Shown: positions 19,557-29,105, counted from the first letter of the stretch. The stretch is DNA of 64,000 bases from Gemmatimonadota bacterium (GCA_022823145.1 JAJDXS010000029.1:186001-250000), one strand, 5' to 3'. Numbers and translations are program-made. Notes: generated by a model from the letters alone, not told the origin.

Positions 19557-20363
19557 GTGCCCTTTTCGGATGGCTTCACCCTCATCTCGGGTCCGTGCGT
19601 CCTCGAGGGTCAGGAACTCAACCTCGCGGTGGCCCGAGGAGTGCGGGACGCGGCGCGGGAAGCCGGCATTCCGGCGGTCTTCAAGGCGTCCTTCGACAAG
19701 GCGAACCGCTCGCGTGTGCAGTCACACCGGGGGCCGGGACTCGACCGGGGCCTGGAGCTGCTGGCGGCGGTTCGAGAGGAGACGGGGCTGCCGGTCCTGA
19801 CCGACATTCACGAGGCGGATCAGGCCGAAGCGGTGGCCGATGTGGCCGATGTCCTCCAGATCCCCGCGTTTCTCTGCCGGCAGACGTCGCTGCTGGTCGC
19901 TGCGGGCGGCACGGGGAGGGCGGTCAACGTGAAGAAGGGTCAGTGGATGCCGCCCGGCTCCATGGCCGGCGCGGTCGAGAAGGTAAGGGCGGGAGGAAGC
20001 ACGGAGGTGGCGGTGACCGAACGCGGGGCGTCGTACGGGTACGGCGATCTCGTGGTCGACATGCGGAACTTCGGCGTGATCAGGGAGGCGGCCGGAGTTC
20101 CGGTGATCTTCGACGGGACCCACTCGGTGCAGCGTCCCGGCTCCGCGCGGGACGGGTCGACCGGCGGCGCGCCGCAGCACATCCGTCCCCTGGTCCGTGC
20201 CGCGGTGGCCGCCGGCTGCGACGGCCTCTTTCTCGAGGTGCATCCGGATCCGGCGTCCGCGCCCTCCGACGGCTCCAACATGTTGCCGCTGGACGAACTT
20301 CGGCCGCTGCTCCACGAGGTGGCGGCGATCCGCCGTGCGCTTTTCCCGGGAACCGCGCCATGA
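19557..20363 (+). CDS. kdsA: 3-deoxy-8-phosphooctulonate synthase
   Basis: KdsA condenses arabinose 5-phosphate with phosphoenolpyruvate to Kdo 8-phosphate. The 268-residue protein has the family segments LISGPCVLEG at 9-18, FKASFDKANRSR near 42, TDIHE near 87 and the C-terminal EVHPDPASAPSDGSNMLPL. The GTG at 19557 is in frame; the ATG at 19552, which overlaps the pyrG stop, is in another frame. The stop overlaps kdsC by four bases (ATGA). Confidence 0.96.
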   Translation: MPFSDGFTLISGPCVLEGQELNLAVARGVRDAAREAGIPAVFKASFDKANRSRVQSHRGPGLDRGLELLAAVREETGLPVLTDIHEADQAEAVADVADVLQIPAFLCRQTSLLVAAGGTGRAVNVKKGQWMPPGSMAGAVEKVRAGGSTEVAVTERGASYGYGDLVVDMRNFGVIREAAGVPVIFDGTHSVQRPGSARDGSTGGAPQHIRPLVRAAVAAGCDGLFLEVHPDPASAPSDGSNMLPLDELRPLLHEVAAIRRALFPGTAP

Positions 20364-20926
20364 CGGCCATCCCGATGCAGATTCCGGAGGCAACGGCGCG
20401 CCGGATTCGCATGGTCGTACTGGACGTCGACGGCACGATGACCGACGGCGGCATCTACATGGGCGCGACCACGGAGGGCTACAACATCGAGTTCAAGCGA
20501 TTCGACGTCGGAGACGGCCTTGGCGTCAGAATGTTGAGGAAAGCGGGGATCCATGTCGCCATTGTCTCGGGCAGGGTTTCGAAGGCGACCGAACTGCGCG
20601 CGCTGGAACTGGGCGTCGTCGATGTCTTCCAGGACGGCGGTGCACGCAAGATCCCGGTCCTCGAGAAACTGCTTGCGGACCGCGGGGTCGCCTGGGACGA
20701 GGTTGCGCTGCTTGGCGACGACCTGGCCGACCTGCCCGTTCTCCGCAGGGTAGGACTGCCTGCCACCGTCGCCAACGGAGTGAGCGAGGTGCGGCACGTG
20801 GCCAAATGGCAGAGTTTGAAGGAGGGTGGCAGGGGAGCGGTGAGGGAGTTCGCGGAAGCGCTTCTCAGGGCCCGGAAGGAATGGACGGGATTGGTAGATG
20901 AGTACTGTCGCGAACGCGGCGGCTGA
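20360..20926 (+). CDS. kdsC: Kdo 8-phosphate phosphatase
   Basis: KdsC removes the phosphate from Kdo 8-phosphate. The 188-residue HAD-superfamily protein has the nucleophile motif LDVDGTMTDG with Asp22 and Asp24, the motif II segment HVAIVSGRVSKAT and the motif IV GDDLADLP, without a cap domain, as expected for the tetrameric C0 subclass. The start overlaps the kdsA stop. It overlaps kdsD by 29 bases. Confidence 0.93.
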   Translation: MTAIPMQIPEATARRIRMVVLDVDGTMTDGGIYMGATTEGYNIEFKRFDVGDGLGVRMLRKAGIHVAIVSGRVSKATELRALELGVVDVFQDGGARKIPVLEKLLADRGVAWDEVALLGDDLADLPVLRRVGLPATVANGVSEVRHVAKWQSLKEGGRGAVREFAEALLRARKEWTGLVDEYCRERGG

Positions 20927-21902
20927 CGCACCGCCGCGGGCGGACCGCGCGGCGATCGTCCGGGAAGGACGGCACGTGTTGCGCTCGGAGGCCGAAGCGG
21001 TGGCGGCTCTGGCCGACCGGCTCGGAGACGAGTTCGCCCGGGCCGTGGACCTCCTGGCCACCTCCGAGGGCATGGTCGTCGTTTCCGGGATCGGCAAGTC
21101 CGGGCTCGTTGCGCGAAAGGTCGCCGCGACGCTTACCTCCACGGGCACGCCCGCGGTCTTCCTCCACCCCGTCGAGGGGCTGCACGGGGATCTTGGCCTG
21201 GCGGATCCGGGCGCGGTCATGATCCTCGTCTCGCGCAGCGGGGCCACCACGGAGCTTCACGGCCTGCTCGCCTTCGCGGAGACCCGCCGCATGCCGGTGG
21301 TCGCCATGGTCGGGGACCCGTCCTCGCGGATGGCGAACCGTGCGGCCGCCGTGCTGGACTGCGGCGTGACCGCCGAGGCATGCTCGATGGGTCTGGCCCC
21401 CACCTCGTCGACCACCGCCGCACTCGCCATGGGGGACGCCCTGGCCGTCGCGCTGATCAGGCGCCGCGGCTTCCGCCCGGAGGACTTCGCCCGCATCCAC
21501 CCGGGCGGAACGCTGGGACGGCGCCTCACGCTGCGCGTACGCGATGTCATGGTGGACGAGGACTACCCCGCCGTCACCGCCGACGCCACCGTCCGGGAGA
21601 TCATCGTGCCGCTCGCCCGCATGCGTGGAACCGTGCCGGTCATCGACGACGGGAACGAGCTCGTCGGCGTGGTCACTGCCGGCGACGTCGCTCGCCTCAT
21701 GGAGCGGACCGAGGACTTTCTGGGGTTGCCGGTCTCGGGCTTCATGACCCGTTCGCCCAGGATCGCCTTTCCCGACGAACTAGGCGCCACCGCGGTCCGA
21801 CGCATGGAGGAGCACGGCGTCATGGCGCTTCCCGTGCTGCGCGCGGGCGGCCTCGTCGGCATCGTTCACCTTCACGACCTGCTCCGCGCCGGAGTACTCT
21901 GA
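20898..21902 (+). CDS. kdsD: D-arabinose 5-phosphate isomerase (SIS plus CBS)
   Basis: KdsD interconverts ribulose 5-phosphate and arabinose 5-phosphate, the first committed step to Kdo. The 334-residue protein has an SIS domain at about 40-180 (VVSGIGKSGLVARKVAATLTS and LVSRSGATTE) followed by two CBS domains (about 210-265 and 275-330). The segment EACSMGLAPTSSTTAALAMGDALA matches the KpsF/GutQ/KdsD family. It completes the kdsABCD set in this operon. Confidence 0.95.
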   Translation: MSTVANAAADAPPRADRAAIVREGRHVLRSEAEAVAALADRLGDEFARAVDLLATSEGMVVVSGIGKSGLVARKVAATLTSTGTPAVFLHPVEGLHGDLGLADPGAVMILVSRSGATTELHGLLAFAETRRMPVVAMVGDPSSRMANRAAAVLDCGVTAEACSMGLAPTSSTTAALAMGDALAVALIRRRGFRPEDFARIHPGGTLGRRLTLRVRDVMVDEDYPAVTADATVREIIVPLARMRGTVPVIDDGNELVGVVTAGDVARLMERTEDFLGLPVSGFMTRSPRIAFPDELGATAVRRMEEHGVMALPVLRAGGLVGIVHLHDLLRAGVL

Positions 21903-21915
21903 TGGAGCATCGACG

Positions 21916-22497
21916 ATGCAATCAGTAATGAATACACGACAATATGTAATGTCGACATTACATAGTCACGCACTGCGCCTGACCCTCGCAGCCCTGGTGT
22001 CTTCAAGCGCCGCCTGCTCGGCCGATTCGGAAGAAGGCCCCACGACCGAACTCGAGGAGATCAACGCCGACGAGATCGTCTACGGCGTGTCGCGCCGGAT
22101 CACGCAGGAGGGGGTCCAGGAGGCCCTCCTTTTCGCGGACAGCCTGTTCATGTGGCGGGATTCGGCCTACGCGAGGGTGATCGGCCTCACGTTGATCGTC
22201 TTCGACGAACAAGGGCGGCGGCGTGCCAACATCGAGGCCGACGGGGGCCGGCTGAGCAACGCCGGCAACGAACTCACGGCGTACGGCAACGCCGTTCTCA
22301 GGCTCCCGGATACGGGTCAGGAGATTCGCACCGAGGAGCTCAACTTCGCGCCCGACGAGGACCGCGTGTGGTCGGACATGCACGTCGTCATGCGTGAATC
22401 GGGCTGCGTGGTCGAGGGCGACCGCTTCCAGGCCGACATGGCGTTCGACGACCTCCAGATCTGGGGTACGAGAGAAGGGGAATGCAACGAGCCATGA
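21916..22497 (+). CDS. LptC-like lipoprotein of the LPS export system
   Basis: The 193-residue product has a signal sequence ending in the lipobox-like LVSSSAAC (Cys34), so it looks like a lipoprotein rather than the bitopic LptC of E. coli. The body has the repeating beta-strand pattern of LptC/LptA-type OstA folds (ADGGRLSNAGNELTAYGNAVLRL, residues near 105-127). It lies between kdsD and the lptA-like gene, matching lptC position. GGAG eight bases before the ATG at 21916 supports that start; in-frame ATGs at 21928 and 21949 are alternatives, and the latter gives a tidier signal peptide. The first codons are AT-rich and contain a perfect 22-bp palindrome. Confidence 0.75.
   Translation: MQSVMNTRQYVMSTLHSHALRLTLAALVSSSAACSADSEEGPTTELEEINADEIVYGVSRRITQEGVQEALLFADSLFMWRDSAYARVIGLTLIVFDEQGRRRANIEADGGRLSNAGNELTAYGNAVLRLPDTGQEIRTEELNFAPDEDRVWSDMHVVMRESGCVVEGDRFQADMAFDDLQIWGTREGECNEP
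21943..21964. promoter_or_regulatory. 22-bp perfect palindrome with GTAATG half-sites
   Basis: GTAATG at 21946-21951, spacer TCGA, and CATTAC at 21956-21961 form the core of a 22-bp perfect palindrome. A further GTAATG at 21925-21930 lies exactly 21 bp upstream, two helical turns. The AT-rich block is within the first codons of the lptC-like gene. The same GTAATG-N4-CATTAC motif recurs at 30217-30232, suggesting a binding site for an unidentified dimeric regulator. Confidence 0.55.
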
Positions 22498-24608
22498 AGC
22501 GCGCCTCGACCGCCGCCGGACGGATGCTCGGCGGGGTGGCATTGATGGCGGCGGTCCTGGCTCCGGCGCCCGCCGCGGCGCAGGAAGGCACCTGCGAACT
22601 CGTGCGCGTGGGCGGATACACCCTGCGAACCCGATTCGACTCCGCGAGTTTCGTGCACCACGCCTCGGGAGGCATCGACTACCGCTGCACGGACGGCGTG
22701 CGCCTCCTGGCGGATTCGGCCGTCGTCTTCGAAGCGAACGACCAGGTCCACCTCTTCGGCCGTGTCCACCTCGTCGATGCCGAGACGGAACTGGACGCCG
22801 ACACCGCCCAGTACTTCGGCGGACTCAGGCAGCTCAACGCCTGGTCCAACGTGACGGTGCGGGACCTCGGGAGCGGGGCGGTGATTACCGGCCAGCGGCT
22901 CCTCTACGACCGCGCCAGCGAGGTGCGCGCCCTGGACCGGATGCAGGTTTACGGCGGGCAGCCACATGCCACCGTCTATCCGGTGGCCAGGGCCGAGCCG
23001 CCGCCGGTGGAGGAGAGTGCGCCGGCGGAGGACAGTACCGCGGCGGAGGACAGCACGGCAGTCGAAGACAGCACCGCCGTGGAGGACGGTGGGGCCGCAG
23101 CGGACTCCGTGGCGGTGCAGGACAGCGCGGCCGCGGAAGCCAGCGCGCAGCCACAGGACAGCATGGTCGTGGAGGACACTCCTCCGGTGGAGGTCGCGGA
23201 AGACCCCGAGTCCGTCGAGGAGAGCGTGCCAGTCGAGGACACCGTCGCGCTTCCTCCCTACGAAATCGACGCGGAGCGCTTCATCCTGGAGGGGCGGCGC
23301 TACTTTCGCGCCGGGGGGAACGTCGTGGTCGTGCGCGATTCGCTGATGGCCTTCGGCGACTCGCTCGACTACGACCAGGAAGCGGGTTCGATGTCGATCA
23401 TCGGCGGAGCTCGCGTCGAGGGGCAGGACTACCTGCTGACGGCGCGAACGATTTCGGTAACACCGTCCACGGGGCTCAGGGAGGAGTTGCTGGCCAGACA
23501 CCGGGCGAGGCTGTCGGGGCAGCAGGTGGACATGAACGCGCCCGCCATTCGGATGTTCCTGGACGTCGGACGGGTCAACCGGCTTGTCGCGATCGGCGAG
23601 ATTCCGCCGCTGCCCGGGGAGCCGCAGCCCGTTGACACCGAGGGCCTGTCGCCGGGAGATGCGGCGCGGGTGATGGCTCTGTCGGCCGCGGCCCGCGAGT
23701 CGGATTCGGCGGCCGTTGCGGACTCGCTCTTCAAGCCCGGCGTCGCGGCGGACCAGTTCAACCTCAGCGGCGATTCGATCGATGTCCTGTCGCCGGGGCA
23801 GGTGCTCCAGCTCGTCACCGCCGTGGGGTCCGCACGGGCGGAGGGTGAAGAGGACGACCCGGAGTCGGCGGGGGTGCTGCCCGAAGTGGCGCGTCGCGAC
23901 TGGATGGAGGGGGACACGATCTACGCGCGGTTCGCGTCTGCCGGATCGTCGGACAGTACGGCCGCGGGCGATTCGACGGACGTGGCCGGCGATACGACGG
24001 ATGTTGCGGGTGATTCGACGGACGTGGCGGGCGGTTCGACGGGCGCCGCTGGCGATTCGACGAGCACCGCGGCCGATCCGATCGAGTCCGGGCCGCTGCC
24101 GGCCGATCCCGGACCCGCGTCCGGTCCCCCGCCCGCCGGGCAGGGCTCGCGGCTGGAGACGATGACCGCGGTGGGTAGCGCCCGCAGCCTCTATCGGCTT
24201 GTAGATTCCGACACGCTGCAGGTCGACGCCGACAGCGCGGGCATCGATGTCGACAGTGTCGCTCCCATCGCCGATACCGCGGCATCGGAGGCCGATAGCG
24301 CGATGGCCGATGAGCCGGGCGTACCGGCGCTGCACTGGGTGGAGGGGGAGAAGATCATCGTCTTTCTGGAGGGCCGTCAGGTGGTCAGAATGGATGTGGA
24401 AGGTCAGACCAGGGGTTACCACCTGGAACCGCTTCCCCCCGGCACCGAACCCGATTCCGCGGCGGTCGCCGATTCGGCCTCCGCAACACCGGATTCGGCC
24501 GTTGCGCGGCCGGACTCCATCATGGCCCGTCCGGATTCGCTCACGGCCGACCCCGACACGGCCGGGGCCCGTCCGGACACCACAATCGGAAGGAGGCGCT
24601 ACAGGTGA
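22482..24608 (+). CDS. Large LptA/OstA-like periplasmic protein with acidic repeats
   Basis: This 708-residue exported protein has a signal peptide ending near APAAAQ (about residue 33). Residues 36-165 and 270-390 look like two OstA/LptA beta-jellyroll segments (for example [22 protein letters not shown] and [21 protein letters not shown]). These are separated and followed by long disordered stretches rich in Asp, Ser, Ala and Val with short tandem repeats. LptA is normally about 180 residues, so this is a much enlarged version, possibly bridging the periplasm. Position just before lptB supports an LPS-transport role. The ATG at 22494 (ATGA overlap with the previous stop) is an alternative start. 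Confidence 0.75.
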   Translation: MQRAMKRASTAAGRMLGGVALMAAVLAPAPAAAQEGTCELVRVGGYTLRTRFDSASFVHHASGGIDYRCTDGVRLLADSAVVFEANDQVHLFGRVHLVDAETELDADTAQYFGGLRQLNAWSNVTVRDLGSGAVITGQRLLYDRASEVRALDRMQVYGGQPHATVYPVARAEPPPVEESAPAEDSTAAEDSTAVEDSTAVEDGGAAADSVAVQDSAAAEASAQPQDSMVVEDTPPVEVAEDPESVEESVPVEDTVALPPYEIDAERFILEGRRYFRAGGNVVVVRDSLMAFGDSLDYDQEAGSMSIIGGARVEGQDYLLTARTISVTPSTGLREELLARHRARLSGQQVDMNAPAIRMFLDVGRVNRLVAIGEIPPLPGEPQPVDTEGLSPGDAARVMALSAAARESDSAAVADSLFKPGVAADQFNLSGDSIDVLSPGQVLQLVTAVGSARAEGEEDDPESAGVLPEVARRDWMEGDTIYARFASAGSSDSTAAGDSTDVAGDTTDVAGDSTDVAGGSTGAAGDSTSTAADPIESGPLPADPGPASGPPPAGQGSRLETMTAVGSARSLYRLVDSDTLQVDADSAGIDVDSVAPIADTAASEADSAMADEPGVPALHWVEGEKIIVFLEGRQVVRMDVEGQTRGYHLEPLPPGTEPDSAAVADSASATPDSAVARPDSIMARPDSLTADPDTAGARPDTTIGRRRYR
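23025..23096 (+). repeat. 18-bp in-frame tandem repeat, four units
   Basis: Four imperfect 18-bp units encode the hexapeptide pattern (A/V)EDSTA within the lptA-like gene. The third codon positions differ between units, so the peptide pattern is under selection or the array is old. It contributes to the first disordered acidic linker. Confidence 0.65.
23964..24068 (+). repeat. 21-bp in-frame tandem repeat, five units
   Basis: Five 21-bp units encode variants of the heptad AGDSTDV in the lptA-like gene. Unit 1 (23964-23984) and unit 3 differ at one base. Length variation would keep the reading frame, so strains may differ in copy number. Confidence 0.7.
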
Positions 24609-25432
24609 CCACGGAACGGCTGCTGGACCTGGACGCGGACGCGACGACCGTCCTGGATGCCCCTGCTCCGGTGGACGCGTCCGTCCTCCGGGGCGAGCAG
24701 CTCACCAAGATCTACAAGAAGCGGCGGGTCGTCGCGGATGTCGACATCCACGTCCGGCAGGGGGAGATCGTCGGGTTGCTGGGCCCGAACGGGGCAGGGA
24801 AGACCACCACGTTCTACATGCTGGTCGGGCTGATCGCGGCCGACAGCGGCAGGGTCTACCTGGACGACACGAAGCTGACCGGCGTGCCGATGTACCGGCG
24901 GGCGAGGATGGGGGTCGGCTACCTGGCGCAGGAGCCGTCCGTCTTCCGCCGGCTTACGGTCGAACAGAACATCCTGGCGATCCTCGAGACACTCGGCATC
25001 AGCCGCAGGGAACGCGCCGAGAGGCTCGAGGAACTGCTCGGCGAGCTATCCATCGGGCACCTGCGCAAGGCCAGGGCCTTTTCGCTGTCGGGAGGCGAGC
25101 GCCGCCGCCTGGAGATCACCCGCGCGCTCGTGCAACGGCCCAAGTTCATGCTGCTCGACGAGCCGTTCGCCGGGATCGATCCCATCGCGCTGCACGACAT
25201 CCAGGAGATCGTCGCCCAGCTCAGGACCCGGGACATCGGCGTCATCATCTCGGATCACAACGTGGAACAGACGCTGGAGATCGTGGACCGCGCGTACATC
25301 ATGTATGAAGGTCATATCCGGGTGCACGGAACGGTGTCGCAACTCGTCTGGAACGACGAAGTTGCCGATCTTTATCTGGGGCCCACGCTGACGGCCCGCA
25401 TGAGATCGAGGTTCCCGCATCCCGGGAGTTGA
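24605..25432 (+). CDS. lptB: LPS export ABC transporter ATP-binding protein
   Basis: LptB is the ATPase that, with LptF and LptG, powers LPS extraction from the inner membrane. The 275-residue protein has Walker [10 protein letters not shown] at 60-68, signature LSGGE at 161-165 and Walker B FMLLDEP at 181-187, with the LptB-specific context [11 protein letters not shown] 30-residue N-terminal extension precedes the core. The GTG start at 24605 overlaps the previous stop (GTGA). lptF and lptG are not in the window. Confidence 0.95.
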   Translation: MTTERLLDLDADATTVLDAPAPVDASVLRGEQLTKIYKKRRVVADVDIHVRQGEIVGLLGPNGAGKTTTFYMLVGLIAADSGRVYLDDTKLTGVPMYRRARMGVGYLAQEPSVFRRLTVEQNILAILETLGISRRERAERLEELLGELSIGHLRKARAFSLSGGERRRLEITRALVQRPKFMLLDEPFAGIDPIALHDIQEIVAQLRTRDIGVIISDHNVEQTLEIVDRAYIMYEGHIRVHGTVSQLVWNDEVADLYLGPTLTARMRSRFPHPGS

Positions 25433-25439
25433 GTTTCGC

Positions 25440-26948
25440 GTGAACAGGATGAGGACGGGCCTGTACCAGGGGGCCGACCTTCGGCAGGAACTGAGGGTCA
25501 ATCCGCGCCTTTACCAGGCGATGGATCTGCTGTACATGCCGCTGCTGGACCTTCAGACCCGCCTCGAGCAGGAACTGTCGGAAAACCCCTTCCTCGAACT
25601 CACCGAGCCGGACTCCGACGACGAGTTCGAGGTCGACGCCGAGGAGGATTCCGGCGACGAGCAGGACGACGAGATCGACTGGGACGAGGTCCTGCTGGAC
25701 GGATTCGACACCGGGGGCCCGAGGGAGAAGTACGAGCCGCGCGAGGAGTTCGAGTCTCCGATCGTGGGCGTCCGGCACCTGCAGGACTACCTCAACGAGC
25801 AGCTCGGATTCCTCCACCTCGACGACCGTCAGGCCTGGATCGCCGGAGAGATCGTCGGCAACATCGACGATGACGGATTCCTCTCGTGCACGCTTCAGGA
25901 CGTCGCCGACGGGCTCAATGGCTCCGCCGAGTCGCTGCGGGACGCCGCGCTCTCGAGGGCCCGCGAGATCGAGGACGAGAAGGACCGGGAAGAGGAGCTG
26001 GCCGAATTGGCCCGCATCTTCGCCCCTCACACGCCCGACGAAGTGGAGCCGGTGCTCCGGGTCGTGCAGTCGCTGGACCCCGCGGGCGTGGGCGCGCGCG
26101 ACCTGCAGGAGTGTCTCGACCTGCAGATGCAGCGGGAGGGACAGGAGGATGCGCTCGCCCTGGCGATCGTGCGGGATCACTTCGACGCCCTGGGCAACCA
26201 CCGCTGGGCGGAGATCGCGCGCACCCTGGAGGTGTCGCCGAAGGCGGTGCAGGACGCCGCCGACGAGATCGCCAGGCTCGACCCGCGCCCTGGACGCCGG
26301 TACGCGGCGGACCCCGACCACTACGTCATCCCCGATCTGATCGTCGACAAGGTCGGCGGCGAGTACCTCGTCTTCGTGAACGACACGGGGCTGCCCCGCC
26401 TGCGGCTGGCGCAGGCGTACCGGGAAGTGGCGGCCGACCGGTCCAAGTACGTGGGCGAGAACCGCGAATTCATCGCCAACAAGCTCAACGCGGCCAACTG
26501 GCTGATCCAGGTGATCGAACAACGCCGCCAGACGATGCTGGGCGTCATGCGCTTCATCGTCGACCGACAGAGCGGCTTCTTCGAGAAGGGGGTCCAGCAC
26601 CTCAAGCCGCTGACGCTGCGCGAGGTCGCCGAGCACATCGGCATGGCCGAGTCCACCGTCTCGCGCGTCACGAACGAGAAGTACGTGCAGTCCCCGGCGG
26701 GCGTCTATCCGCTCAAGTTCTTCTTCTCCGGCGGACTCCCAACGGCGATGGGGAAGGAGGTCTCCAGCCGGGGCGTCCAGGCGAGGGTGAAGAGCCTGGT
26801 CGACGCCGAGGACCGTCGGCGGCCGCTCACCGATCAAGCCATCGTAAACCTGCTGAAGGGCGATGGTGTGAAGATCGCCCGGCGGACGGTGGCGAAGTAC
26901 CGTGACCAGCTGGGGATCCTGCCGGCCCGCATGAGAAAGCGCATCTGA
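25440..26948 (+). CDS. rpoN: RNA polymerase sigma-54 factor
   Basis: Sigma-54 directs transcription from -24/-12 promoters and needs AAA+ activators. The 502-residue protein has the glutamine/leucine-rich region I (QELRVNPRLYQAMDLLYMPL near residues 16-36), an acidic region II, the core-binding region, and the diagnostic RpoN box ARRTVAKYR at 480-488. The GTG at 25440 has GGAGTTGAG a few bases upstream; an ATG at 25449 is an alternative. rpoN directly after lptB is a common arrangement in bacteria. No sigma-54 activator gene is seen in the window. Confidence 0.96.
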   Translation: MNRMRTGLYQGADLRQELRVNPRLYQAMDLLYMPLLDLQTRLEQELSENPFLELTEPDSDDEFEVDAEEDSGDEQDDEIDWDEVLLDGFDTGGPREKYEPREEFESPIVGVRHLQDYLNEQLGFLHLDDRQAWIAGEIVGNIDDDGFLSCTLQDVADGLNGSAESLRDAALSRAREIEDEKDREEELAELARIFAPHTPDEVEPVLRVVQSLDPAGVGARDLQECLDLQMQREGQEDALALAIVRDHFDALGNHRWAEIARTLEVSPKAVQDAADEIARLDPRPGRRYAADPDHYVIPDLIVDKVGGEYLVFVNDTGLPRLRLAQAYREVAADRSKYVGENREFIANKLNAANWLIQVIEQRRQTMLGVMRFIVDRQSGFFEKGVQHLKPLTLREVAEHIGMAESTVSRVTNEKYVQSPAGVYPLKFFFSGGLPTAMGKEVSSRGVQARVKSLVDAEDRRRPLTDQAIVNLLKGDGVKIARRTVAKYRDQLGILPARMRKRI

Positions 26949-27920
26949 GTGGCGGCGGGGACGAAGGGGGCGCGTGACGAGGCCTACCACGATTTCGCCC
27001 TCGTGATTCCGGCCTTCAACGAGGCGCCCAACATCCCGCACCTCATCCCCGAACTCCGCGCCGCCTTCGACGAGTTCGGCCTGACCGGCGAGGTCATCCT
27101 GGTCGACGACGGCTCGACCGACGGCACGGCTGCGCTGGCCGAGGCGGAAGGCGAGGGGTGGAACCGCCTGCGCGTGCTCCGCCACCGGGTCAACCAGGGC
27201 AAGACCGAGGCGCTGCTGACCGCGGCCGCCGCGACCGGGAAGCGCTACCTGGTCCTCTTCGACGCCGACCTGCAGCACCTTCCCGCCGAGATCCCCCGCT
27301 TCCTGGACAAGCTCGCGGAAGGGTGGGACATCGTCACCGGGCGAAAGGTGGGGCAGTACGACAAGCGCGCGGTCTCGTCGATCTACAACGTGCTGAGCCG
27401 CCGCATCTTCGACGTGCCCGTGAGCGACCTGAATTCGATGAAGGCCTTCCGCGCCGACGTTCTGCGCGCCGTGCGCCTCCGCCACGACTGGCACCGGTTC
27501 TTCGTCGTGCTCGCCCACCGCAAGGGCTTCAGCGCCACCGAGATCGACATCGAACTGCACCCGCGCCGCGCCGGCGAGCCCAAGTACTCGGGCAAGAGCC
27601 GGATCGTCGGCGGCGTCCTGGACCTGCTCGCCGTCTGGTTCCAGCTCCGCTTTTCGCGGAAGCCCATGGTCGCGTTCGGCCTCCCGGGACTTTTCCTGAT
27701 GGCCGCCGGCGTATTGACCGGCCTCATCGCACTCTACTACCGCTTCGTGCTGGAGCGGGGGTTCCGGCCGCTACTGTACCTGGTGGTCCTGCTGGTGACC
27801 GTGGGAGTCCTCTGTTTCGTCGCGGGTTTTCTGGGTGAGATGATCGCCGCGGTTCACGACGAACTGGATGCGTCGCGCCGGGAACGCCGGGATCCGGGAC
27901 GAGGGGAGGGGGGAGAGTAG
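26949..27920 (+). CDS. Glycosyltransferase family 2 with C-terminal membrane segments
   Basis: The 323-residue protein has a GT-A domain of the dolichyl-phosphate mannose synthase/undecaprenyl-phosphate sugar type: VIPAFNEAPNIPHL near residue 19, the VDDGSTDGT motif near 51 and FDADLQHLPAEIP (DxD) near 103. Two hydrophobic segments at about 235-258 and 270-297 anchor it in the membrane. It probably transfers a sugar to a polyprenyl phosphate; the sugar is unknown. The GTG start immediately follows the rpoN stop. Confidence 0.85.
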   Translation: MAAGTKGARDEAYHDFALVIPAFNEAPNIPHLIPELRAAFDEFGLTGEVILVDDGSTDGTAALAEAEGEGWNRLRVLRHRVNQGKTEALLTAAAATGKRYLVLFDADLQHLPAEIPRFLDKLAEGWDIVTGRKVGQYDKRAVSSIYNVLSRRIFDVPVSDLNSMKAFRADVLRAVRLRHDWHRFFVVLAHRKGFSATEIDIELHPRRAGEPKYSGKSRIVGGVLDLLAVWFQLRFSRKPMVAFGLPGLFLMAAGVLTGLIALYYRFVLERGFRPLLYLVVLLVTVGVLCFVAGFLGEMIAAVHDELDASRRERRDPGRGEGGE

Positions 27921-29105
27921 GTGGCCCGGGACGAAGGGCGGCGCCAGGCACCCCGCCGCGCGCGGCGGCCCCGGATCCTCTCGGTCATCGGCACACGCCC
28001 CGAGGCGATCAAGATGGCTCCCGTGATCGGCGCGCTGCGGGAGCGCGGCGGCAGCGACCACCGGCTGGCGCTCACCGGACAGCACACCGAGATGGTCGAC
28101 CAGGTGCTCGACGTCTTCGGCTTGGAGGCCGACTACGACCTCGACATCATGAAGCCGGGCCAGAGCCTCTACGACGTCGGCCACGCCTGCATGGACGGAC
28201 TGCGCGAGGTCGCGGAGGACTTCCGGCCCGACGTGACGATCGTCCAGGGCGATACCGCGACGGTTTTCTTCGCGGGCGTGGTGACCTTCTTCCAGCAGGG
28301 GAGGCTGGCGCACGTCGAAGCGGGACTGCGCAGCCACCGGAAGTGGTCGCCGTTCCCGGAGGAGATGCTGCGGCGCATGACCGACACCGTCTCCGACTTC
28401 TGCCTGGCCCCGACACCGGCCGCGGCGGCCAACCTCGCGGCCGAGGGCGTGGACGCGGAGCGGATCTTCGTGACCGGCAACACCGTCGTGGACGCGCTGC
28501 TGCGGATCCGGTCGCGGCCGCTGACCGTCGAGGAGCCCCGGATCGCGCGCCTCATGGCATCTCCGGGACGGCTGGTTCTGCTGACCGCCCACCGCCGGGA
28601 GTCCTTCGGCGCTCCCCTGGAGGGCGTCTTCGGGGCGGTCGCCGACCTGGCCGACCGGTTCGGGGACATCGAGATCGTCTACCCGGTTCACCCGAATCCC
28701 CGCGTGAGGGAGCCCGCGTTTCGGATTCTGGGCGGCAACCCGCGGGTGCACCTCGTGGAGCCCCTGGCCTACGGTGATCTCCTGGCCGCGCTCGACCGCG
28801 CCTGCCTCGTCCTCACCGATTCGGGCGGGATCCAGGAAGAGGCGCCCACCTTCGAGGTGCACACCCTGGTACTGCGCGAGGTGACGGAGCGGCCCGAGGC
28901 CGTGCAGGCGGGCGCCGCCACGCTCGTGGGGACCGATCCGGGCCGCATCCTGGCCGAGGCGAGCGCACGGCTGTCCACGGACCGGAGCGGCCCCGCAGTA
29001 CGCAACCCGTACGGCGACGGCCGCGCGGGCGAGCGCATCGCCGATATCCTTCTGGCGGCGCTCACCGGACACCGGCGCCGAACCCGCGACTGGGAGCCGA
29101 CGTGA
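27921..29105 (+). CDS. wecB: UDP-N-acetylglucosamine 2-epimerase (non-hydrolysing)
   Basis: WecB interconverts UDP-GlcNAc and UDP-ManNAc for surface glycans. The 394-residue protein has IGTRPEAIKMAPVI near residue 23, QGDTATVFFAG, the HVEAGLRS loop, LLTAHRRES, VHPNP and DSGGIQEEAP near 300. The segment after it reads TFEVHTLVLREVTERPE where most homologues have a SLGKPVLV-type sequence, an unusual change beside the UDP site. GTG start directly after the previous gene; its stop overlaps the next gene (GTGA). Confidence 0.9.
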   Translation: MARDEGRRQAPRRARRPRILSVIGTRPEAIKMAPVIGALRERGGSDHRLALTGQHTEMVDQVLDVFGLEADYDLDIMKPGQSLYDVGHACMDGLREVAEDFRPDVTIVQGDTATVFFAGVVTFFQQGRLAHVEAGLRSHRKWSPFPEEMLRRMTDTVSDFCLAPTPAAAANLAAEGVDAERIFVTGNTVVDALLRIRSRPLTVEEPRIARLMASPGRLVLLTAHRRESFGAPLEGVFGAVADLADRFGDIEIVYPVHPNPRVREPAFRILGGNPRVHLVEPLAYGDLLAALDRACLVLTDSGGIQEEAPTFEVHTLVLREVTERPEAVQAGAATLVGTDPGRILAEASARLSTDRSGPAVRNPYGDGRAGERIADILLAALTGHRRRTRDWEPT

